From Crystallibacter degradans (GTDB lineage Bacteria; Actinomycetota; Actinomycetes; Actinomycetales; Micrococcaceae), in NCBI RefSeq assembly GCF_012952295.1, contig NZ_JABBCH010000001.1:558001-622000 (forward strand): 64,000 nt of DNA. Direction: 5' to 3'. Below the pieces are notes generated by a model. That model was not told the DNA's origin and did not search any database. It saw nothing but the letters and a program-made list of their open reading frames with translations. Below are positions 58,959-64,000 of this stretch, in pieces (the stretch's first letter is position 1; each line of letters opens with the position of its first letter). Made by a program: the position numbers and the translations under genes.

Positions 58959-59564
58959 TGCGTTTCCTCCGAGGGCGACACATCGCTGTTCGGCACCGAA
59001 GTCCTCGCCGAAAACGAGGACTTGGCCGAGAACCGCCGGCACTGGCAGGTTCCCGGCACGCCGCACACGGACGTCAGTTCCCCCGTCACGCCCGCCAATG
59101 AAGAGGTCTACCGCAGCGGCCGGCTCCCCCGCCTGATGGACCAGGAGTTCATCGACGCGCTCAACCCGTACCCGCTGGAGCCGACCATCATCGCCGCCAC
59201 CGAGTCCTTGGTCGATCGGGCCAAGGACGGCGAGCCGGCGGCGCCGTCGCAATCGTTCGAAATGAACGACGACGGCGAACTGGTCCGCGACGACCACGCC
59301 AACGTCACCGGCGGTGTCCGCTACGGGCTGTTTGACTACCCGCTGGCCACGTTCATCGGTGCTTCCGCCCCGGGATCGGTGTTCGGCAGCTACTCGCTCA
59401 TCTCGCAGGAGGAGTTCGAGCAGACCTACGGCTGCCGCGAGGCCTACCTGAAGCTGATTGAGGATTCCAACGCTAGCCAGATCGAGGCCGGCTACCTGAC
59501 CGACTCCGGTGCCGCGCAGATGATCCCGGTGGCCAACGACCTGCTGGACCGCCTCGGTATTTGA
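58959..59564 (+). pseudogene. Alpha/beta-hydrolase-domain protein (Abhydrolase_10 type), C-terminal fragment
   Basis: About 200 codons open from 58959, with no normal start: SLFGTEVLAENEDLAENRRH, WQVPGTPHTDVSS, GGVRYGLFDYPLATFIGASA, and ASQIEAGYLTDSGAAQMIPV to TGA 59562-59564. This is the last part of the about 450-residue alpha/beta-hydrolase-domain family; the nucleophile part is missing. A genuine strong terminator follows, so the 3' end is original and the 5' side was cut by rearrangement near 58960. Confidence 0.7.
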
Positions 59565-59599
59565 GGTGACGGCCTGACGTTCCACTTGTCATAAATATT

Positions 59600-59639
59600 G
59601 AAGGGACTGTGCCCGGTTTATGCCGGGTACAGTCCCTTC
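59600..59639 (+). terminator. Rho-independent terminator of the hydrolase fragment
   Basis: GAAGGGACTGTGCCCGG (59600-59616) pairs with CCGGGTACAGTCCCTTC (59623-59639) over 17 positions with one G-T pair; loop TTTATG; preceded by TATTGAAG. Typical strong actinobacterial hairpin. Confidence 0.82.
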
Positions 59640-59664
59640 TACGTTCACGAGTTTTTTGCAGTAT

Positions 59665-60045
59665 TCAGGCGGTGCCGAAGGGGTTGTCGATCACGTAACG
59701 CCATCCGTGCTGCTCGTCGTAGACAGCTACGTCGGCGGTGGTACCCGCCATCGCTATTTCCGATCCGTCGGGCCCGGTACCGTTGATCGTCCAGTCAGCG
59801 ATTGCAAGGCCGGTGTTGCCGGTCTGGAAGACGTGACGGACCGTCAAATCGATCGGTAAGTTCAGGCCGAGAAACTGCTCAAGCGCGCCACGAACCGTTT
59901 CCTGACCTTCCACGGACTGCCCCGGTGCCGGAACGAAGACGACATCATCGACGGTGAGCGCCATCAGGCCGTCTACATCGCGCGCGTTGAAGCGGTCTGC
60001 GAATGCAAGATTGAGTTGATCAAGGGACGTAACGAGGGTAGCCAT
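59665..60045 (-). CDS. SnoaL/YybH-like NTF2-fold protein
   Basis: 126 residues. NTF2 fold: LNLAFADRFNARDVDGLMAL, TVDDVVFVPAPGQSVEGQET, LEQFLGLNLPIDLTVRHVFQ, WTINGTGPDGSEIAMAGTTA, W-R-Y at the end. Small-ligand binder or isomerase-like; function unknown. Monocistronic, divergent from the truncated MFS gene that follows; such genes are often next to drug exporters. Confidence 0.78.
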   Translation of the reverse strand: MATLVTSLDQLNLAFADRFNARDVDGLMALTVDDVVFVPAPGQSVEGQETVRGALEQFLGLNLPIDLTVRHVFQTGNTGLAIADWTINGTGPDGSEIAMAGTTADVAVYDEQHGWRYVIDNPFGTA

Positions 60046-60175
60046 AGGAGCCAGTCCTTTCAGCGTGACATCACGGGACTAACGGTACCTTTCACGCACC
60101 CGTTCAGGCACCCCTAATCGGCGGCAATCACATGCGTTGGTCGCTACCGTAAAACCGTATGCCGTCGTCGTCGTG

Positions 60176-60398
60176 AATCCTCGCTAAAGTTGGGGCAGCG
60201 CTTTGCCGCGGCGTCCCGACGGCGGCTCCGGTAATGGGTCCGAAAGCGAGGCAGGAATGAACAAGCGTTCCCGCACGGAGCGCAAGGCAGCCGTCAACCT
60301 CGATCCTGCGCTCCGTCCCGTGCTGTGGGTCGCGATCCTGGCCTCCTTCGTGGCATTCCTGGACGGCGCGATTATCAACGTTGCGCTGCCCGCGATGA
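60176..60398 (+). repeat. Direct repeat, left copy (MFS promoter and first 47 codons)
   Basis: Near-identical to 63724-63948 apart from a small indel around 60210 and scattered substitutions. Contains the promoter region AAGTTGGGGCAGCGCTTTGC, ribosome site GAGGCAGGA and the first 142 bases of an EmrB/QacA-type gene. Confidence 0.85.
60257..60398 (+). pseudogene. EmrB/QacA-type MFS transporter, N-terminal fragment
   Basis: ATG 60257 after GAGGCAGGA. MNKRSRTERKAAVNLDPALR leads to the first membrane helix LWVAILASFVAFLDGAIINVA, then the frame is cut at 60398 by transposase DNA. The corresponding full gene starts at 63807. Non-functional. Confidence 0.85.
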
Positions 60399-60772
60399 GT
60401 AGCCGATCCGGTCCGGACCCCAACGCAGGCTCACACGGCGGCTGATGATCCGGCGTTCCCGTTTCATGGTTACCCGGTTCGGTGACCGGTACGGGCGGCT
60501 GGAACGGTCGGTCATGCCGGCTTCGCCATGGTCACGGTAGCGGCTGGCCCAACGGGCTGCAGTGGTCACGGCAACTTGGAATCTTTCCGCGGCGCGTTGC
60601 AGCGTCCAACCCTCGTCGACCACGCATTTGGCCAGTTGGAGACGTCCCTTGGGAGCGAGAATGGCGTTAGGGTGGGACATGAAGACCTCCGTTTGTGGAA
60701 CTGGACTCTCGACAAGCCCCACTCCACCCGGAGGTCTACTTCATGTCACCCTGCCAGGCCGAATATCACTAA
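60399..60772 (-). mobile_element. IS481-type element remnant
   Basis: Encodes the transposase N-terminus on the minus strand from ATG 60680: MSHPNAILAPKGRLQLAKCV, TLQRAAERFQVAVTTAARWA and RYRDHGEAGMTDRSSRPYRS, then RRVSLRWGPDRIGY, after which the frame runs into the MFS fragment. The DDE catalytic part is missing. The upstream end (near 60772) carries a terminal-looking TGTCACCCTGCCAGGCCGAA. The right boundary given is approximate. Confidence 0.75.
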
Positions 60773-60864
60773 CGTCCGCCGATCGAATACATGCCCCACA
60801 GGTCCTTTGGGGACCTCTGGGGCGTGTTGCATTCCTCTGTATCACCCCAAGGCAGCAGGTGTCG

Positions 60865-61386
60865 CTAGGTCGCCCCGTGACCCTTCTTTTTGATTTCCCC
60901 CAGCCTTTTCCTAATCTTCGATGCTGTTTGACTTGCAAGTCGAACATTCTCAAGCTGAATCGCAGTAAGAGGCTTCGGGCTTTCAGCGTCGTCGACCGTC
61001 GGAGGGGCCATGCCCTTGGCCTCACCAACCTGTCCGCTCAGTTCAGTAATTAACCGGCATAGCCTCTTGTCGGAAAGTTCGCCCCTTATTTCCTTCATTG
61101 CTTCGATCGCAACGCCAATGGCTGGAGTCCAGAGGCGTTGAGCGGCAGAAGAACTTTGTTCTGCTTCAGCCAACACCTCAGACACCTCCTTCAGTGGTGC
61201 TCCCAATCCTCGGCTTTGCTCTGCACGACGGCGCCAAACTTTCGGCCGCGCCGTGAAAAAGAAGCACGCGGTAGTCACAACATACCCAAACAGAGCCATA
61301 ACTCGCGCCCAAAGGTCCACGGTTGCGGTGGCCTGCGTCTCGGCTGGCGCGGCCGAAAGCAAATGGCAACAGGCATCGACTATCAA
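60865..61386 (-). CDS. Hypothetical membrane-anchored protein
   Basis: 173 residues if TTG 61386 is the start (AGGGG 9 bases upstream); GTG 61320 would give 151. One membrane helix (WARVMALFGYVVTTACFFFT, residues about 26-45) is followed by charged helices: EQSRGLGAPLKEVSEVLAEA, MKEIRGELSDKRLCRLITEL, and a basic end RKRLGEIKKKG. No family known. Divergent from the sce7726 gene and possibly its companion. Confidence 0.5.
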   Translation of the reverse strand: MIVDACCHLLSAAPAETQATATVDLWARVMALFGYVVTTACFFFTARPKVWRRRAEQSRGLGAPLKEVSEVLAEAEQSSSAAQRLWTPAIGVAIEAMKEIRGELSDKRLCRLITELSGQVGEAKGMAPPTVDDAESPKPLTAIQLENVRLASQTASKIRKRLGEIKKKGHGAT

Positions 61387-61415
61387 ACGACCATCACCCC
61401 TGGAGGACTAACATA

Positions 61416-62018
61416 GTGAACATGCGAGACATTGAGATCCGCTCGGCGCTCATTGATCAGCTTCGTAGCGAACATCCAGACCCTGTTGACAACCGAGTCT
61501 GGTCCGAGCTGTCTTTGTGTCTCGGAGCCTCTCGAGTGGACGTCTGCCTCATTAATGGCGCCCTTACCGGCTTCGAGATTAAGTCGCCGAGAGACAACTT
61601 GACGCGTCTGCCTAGCCAGATCGAACACTACAATTTGGTACTGGACTTCGCATCCATAGTTTCTACTGAAAAGCATGCGAACAAGGCGATGGGCGCTGTT
61701 CCCGAATGGTGGGGCGTAATGTGCGCCACTCAAGACGCGGACTCCAGGGTGCGGCTCCACTGGGAGCGCGAGCCCCAGCACAACCCGAAGATCGACCCCC
61801 TGGCAGTTGCACAGTTGCTTTGGCGAGACGAAGCATTCGAAGAGCTTAGCGAGAGAGGTCTTCACAAGGGACTCTCAAAAGCTACCAGATGGGTACTGTG
61901 GGACCGCCTGGTGGAGATGCTTCCGTTAGACGAGTTGCAGGCAGCGGTTCGCGCTCGACTCAAGGCGCGCCCGTCTCGGACAACCGACGAGATACATAGG
62001 CCATGTGGTGTGAAGTAG
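61416..62018 (+). CDS. sce7726-family protein
   Basis: 200 residues; GTG 61416 is favoured by GGAGG with a spacing of 9 (ATG 61422 is alternative). Family signature: IEIRSALIDQLRSEHPD, SRVDVCLINGALTGFEIKSP with Asp, Glu-x-Lys of a PD-(D/E)XK-like core, then NLTRLPSQIEHYNLVLDFAS and GAVPEWWGVMCA. Biochemistry unknown; the family is often next to beta-family (sce7725) proteins, as here, and is thought to belong to mobile or defence cassettes. Its 3' end overlaps that of the convergent beta-family gene by 59 bp. Confidence 0.82.
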   Translation: MNMRDIEIRSALIDQLRSEHPDPVDNRVWSELSLCLGASRVDVCLINGALTGFEIKSPRDNLTRLPSQIEHYNLVLDFASIVSTEKHANKAMGAVPEWWGVMCATQDADSRVRLHWEREPQHNPKIDPLAVAQLLWRDEAFEELSERGLHKGLSKATRWVLWDRLVEMLPLDELQAAVRARLKARPSRTTDEIHRPCGVK

Positions 62019-63096
62019 CGATTGCTCGCCACGTCGACGCGTTTCCGGGTCCTACAGGCGACGATGGTGCAAGCCGTTCAAGCTCCGGCAAGGGATTTAC
62101 CGCCTGACGCGCCGCCTGATGAATTCGTTCGTCCCCCCAGGAGACATCGTAGTCGGGGGCCGATCTTCCAGCCTGTCGCAGGACTTCGGCGCATATATCG
62201 AAGAATTGAGCATGTCCACGCCGATCCTGTCGGCGCCCCTTCGCTACGAGCCACCTATCCTCTAGGGTGTACCGCAATTGCGGAGCAGCCGCGAATGGAA
62301 CTCCTACGGGAATCAATGGATGCGTAACGGCATAGTCTCCGAAGTGAATCTGAGTTCCGATTTTGAACGTTTGAAGGCTATGCCATAGGCGCAAGTCAAA
62401 GCGCTCGAGTTCTGCCACCTTATTTGGTGAGACTTCCGAGAGGTTGACGGGGAATGCGCCACTGGCCACAACGATCGATCGCCAAGTTCCGTCCGCCAAC
62501 TGAGGTAGAACGAATCTTGCCAGCCGCGCCGCCATAGCGGCGGTAGCGTCGTCATTTACCGCCCCGAAGTCCAGGATGATGTCCAGTTTTCTTGGATGAA
62601 TTCGAATATTGTCGGCGACCCTAAGCGCAAGGTCTCCTAGGGGTGTCGCCGTGTCGTCTAAATCCTCCGCCGTTATCCGGATTGCGCCTCGCTCCATGGG
62701 CGACTCGTAGTGAATGTCAGCAAGGCGCCGTGTATATGCGTCTCCGGCGGACACCCGAACGACCGGCGCCACGTTTACAAGCTCTCGACGCAATTGACGC
62801 AACATCTCCGACAGGACGGGGGTGCGAGCTGATGATTCCCAACCGTTCTCTGGGTCCCTCTCAGCGGAAGCGGCATCGAGCAGCATGGTTGCACGTTTGC
62901 CCGCCCAGGACTTTCCAATTCTGGAGACGGCCTTCCTGATTTCTCCGCCATCATCCCCATCGATGTCGTCGTCCCGCTCCCATGGGACGACCTCCACGAG
63001 GGGGGTAGTGTTTGGGAAGTCGGAATCCCTCCAAGACTGAAGAGCACTAAGTTCGCCTTGCTTCGCCTTTAGAATCGGAACATACTGCAGTGACAC
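61960..63096 (-). CDS. Beta-family (T4 beta protein, sce7725-like) protein
   Basis: 378 residues, GTG 63096 after CGGGGGT. Starts SLQYVPILKAKQGELSALQS, the hallmark of the phage T4 beta-protein family, then TTPLVEVVPWERDDD, LDIILDFGAVND, LARFVLPQLADGTWRSIVVA, RHAQFFDICAEV-like region and a Trp/His-rich end TWRAIATSHHMAYVSRRL. Cytoplasmic. The family is linked to sce7726 proteins; the pair may be a two-part defence or conflict module (inference). Here the two genes are convergent rather than in a row. Confidence 0.82.
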   Translation of the reverse strand: MSLQYVPILKAKQGELSALQSWRDSDFPNTTPLVEVVPWERDDDIDGDDGGEIRKAVSRIGKSWAGKRATMLLDAASAERDPENGWESSARTPVLSEMLRQLRRELVNVAPVVRVSAGDAYTRRLADIHYESPMERGAIRITAEDLDDTATPLGDLALRVADNIRIHPRKLDIILDFGAVNDDATAAMAARLARFVLPQLADGTWRSIVVASGAFPVNLSEVSPNKVAELERFDLRLWHSLQTFKIGTQIHFGDYAVTHPLIPVGVPFAAAPQLRYTLEDRWLVAKGRRQDRRGHAQFFDICAEVLRQAGRSAPDYDVSWGDERIHQAARQAVNPLPELERLAPSSPVGPGNASTWRAIATSHHMAYVSRRLSETGAP

Positions 63097-63315
63097 ATCT
63101 ACCCCCGTGATTACGATTACAGTCGTGCCTCAACCCTATATTCGATTTCGATATGACCAAGCAGCGGCACCATGTGTGTCCATTCAGCCTCGTCTCAGCT
63201 TGGGGTATCCGCGACCTTCCGGTAGAGGCCGGATAGGCCAACGAGTAGGCACCCAGCTGGTCTGGAGGCTGGAAAGTACTCCTGACTTTGGCCAGTACAA
63301 CGGCATCCCCTTTCC

Positions 63316-63696
63316 TCAGTCCGGGCGGACGACAGTGAGGCAGAAGGGGTGGCCGACGGGATCGACGAGCACGCGCCACTGGTCCGGTGCGGGCTGGTGC
63401 TCCGCCTCCGTGGCGCCCAGCGTGAGGGCACTCGCGACAGCCGGCTCCAGCTCGCTGACGGCAACATCCAGGTGGAATTGCTGATGCTGCGGACCTTCCG
63501 GCCAGGAAGGCGGGACATAGCTGTCCACCCGCATCAGCGTGAGCATGGGCCCTGCTCCAGAGAGTGCAACGACGCCGCGATCCGGAGTGGCGAATGCTTC
63601 CTCAAGGCCCAGGAGTCGGGAGTAGAAGGCTGCGAGTTGATCGGTATCCGGGCAGTCGAGCGAGATTGATGCAAGTTGTCCTACGCGTTCTGTCAT
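63316..63696 (-). CDS. VOC (glyoxalase/bleomycin-resistance fold) protein
   Basis: 126 residues. Paired beta-alpha-beta-beta-beta modules: ISLDCPDTDQLAAFYSRLLG, RGVVALSGAGPMLTLMRVDS, and QFHLDVAVSELEPAVASALT, VLVDPVGHPFCLT at the end. Possible metal ligands His (QFHLDV) and Glu are present. Substrate unknown; often a fosfomycin- or toxin-modifying enzyme or a binding protein. Divergent from the MFS exporter. Confidence 0.83.
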   Translation of the reverse strand: MTERVGQLASISLDCPDTDQLAAFYSRLLGLEEAFATPDRGVVALSGAGPMLTLMRVDSYVPPSWPEGPQHQQFHLDVAVSELEPAVASALTLGATEAEHQPAPDQWRVLVDPVGHPFCLTVVRPD

Positions 63697-63723
63697 GACG
63701 ACAAGTTAGCAGGTTGGGTTCGC

Positions 63724-63948
63724 GAACCCTCGCTAGAGTTGGAGCAGCGCTTTGCCGCGGCATTTTGGCCGACGGCTCCGGTAAAGGGTCCGAAAGCGAG
63801 GCAGGAATGAACAAGCGTTCCCGCATGGGGCGCAAGGAAGCCGTCCGCCTCGATCCCGCGCTCCGTCCGGTGCTGTGGGTCGCGATCCTAGCCTCGTTCG
63901 TGGCATTCCTGGACGGCGCGATTATCAACGTTGCGCTGCCCGCGATGA
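63724..63948 (+). repeat. Direct repeat, right copy (MFS promoter and first 47 codons)
   Basis: Partner of 60176-60398. The match includes upstream DNA back to GAACCCTCGC and ends at the point where the left copy is cut by the IS remnant. Confidence 0.85.
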
Positions 63949-64000
63949 CGGACGATCTGGGCGGTGGACTGGCGCTGCAGCAGTGGGTTGTTGATGCCTA
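63807..64000 (+). CDS. EmrB/QacA-type MFS drug exporter (3' end outside window)
   Basis: 64 codons visible from ATG 63807, with GAGGCAGGA 3 bases upstream. MNKRSRMGRKEAVRLDPALR, first membrane helix LWVAILASFVAFLDGAIINV, then ALPAMTDDLGGGLALQQWVV, the normal helix 1 and loop of 14-helix DHA2 exporters. Gene continues past base 64000. Same promoter as the broken copy at 60257. Confidence 0.88.
   Translation, partial: MNKRSRMGRKEAVRLDPALRPVLWVAILASFVAFLDGAIINVALPAMTDDLGGGLALQQWVVDA

Noticed and set aside
1-64000. CRISPR arrays, rRNA and tRNA genes, prophage integrase or att sites
   Set aside because: Looked for regular short repeats, T-arm-like sequences and integrase motifs; none was convincing. 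A tRNAscan and a CRISPR finder run would settle this.

Overview
The window is high-GC DNA from a Gram-positive actinobacterium, most like the Arthrobacter group of the Micrococcaceae. I infer this from the codon bias, the GTG starts with strong GGAGG-type ribosome sites, the repeated PucR, GntR and APC families, and the MazE-type (DUF3018) antitoxin. No rRNA, tRNA or CRISPR array was seen. A cut-off metal-binding lipoprotein-type gene lies at the left edge and a cut-off MFS exporter at the right edge.

Catabolic half (about 1-23 kb). An eight-gene minus-strand operon (12.0 to 4.0 kb) encodes, in order, an APC permease, a cytochrome P450, a 3Fe-4S ferredoxin, a ferredoxin reductase, a glutamine-synthetase-like ligase, a solute-binding-fold protein without a signal peptide, and two class-I amidotransferase-type gamma-glutamyl hydrolases. 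An aldehyde dehydrogenase, a GntR regulator and a Cache-domain protein lie beside it. Next (13.3-22.8 kb) comes a second permease, a CaiB-type CoA-transferase, a PucR regulator, a GabT/DavT aminotransferase, a glutaryl-CoA dehydrogenase, a semialdehyde dehydrogenase and a 3-hydroxybutyryl-CoA dehydrogenase. Together they read as amine uptake and oxidation feeding 5-aminovalerate, glutarate, glutaryl-CoA and acetoacetyl-CoA. A cyclic amine such as piperidine is the best substrate guess (inference). Similar palindromes in front of the second permease and between pucR and gabT suggest one PucR regulon.

Mixed region (22.9-38.4 kb). This holds a secreted HNH nuclease, a PD-(D/E)XK-like protein, an IS1595 remnant, a YczE/MocR pair, an aminotransferase, a proline- and alanine-rich exported protein, a broken amidase, an intact MazE-type antitoxin with a decayed toxin, and an 803-residue archaeo-eukaryotic primase/SF2 helicase fusion of the TOTE type. 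A duplicated C-terminal scrap of the downstream amidase flanks a SnoaL-like gene and an orphan ribbon-helix-helix gene.

Second catabolic block (38.5-50.8 kb). A four-gene operon (MHS permease, ThDP enzyme, YtcJ-like amidohydrolase, M20 carbamoylase) diverges from a PucR-type regulator. An L-idonate/gluconate cluster (GntR, IdnD, IdnO, GntP, GntK) follows. That cluster is bracketed by two direct copies, about 0.98-1.0 kb each, of the PucR regulator 3' part.

Accessory right end (50.9-64 kb). A lower-GC stretch carries an XRE regulator coupled to a nuclease-helicase (DUF2075 type) and, facing it, an Mrr nuclease/nSTAND3 NTPase. Both look like anti-phage genes. Beyond are small unknown genes, a hydrolase fragment, a duplicated MFS start truncated by an IS481-type remnant, and an sce7726/beta-protein pair. 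The density of fragments and repeats marks this as an integration hot spot.
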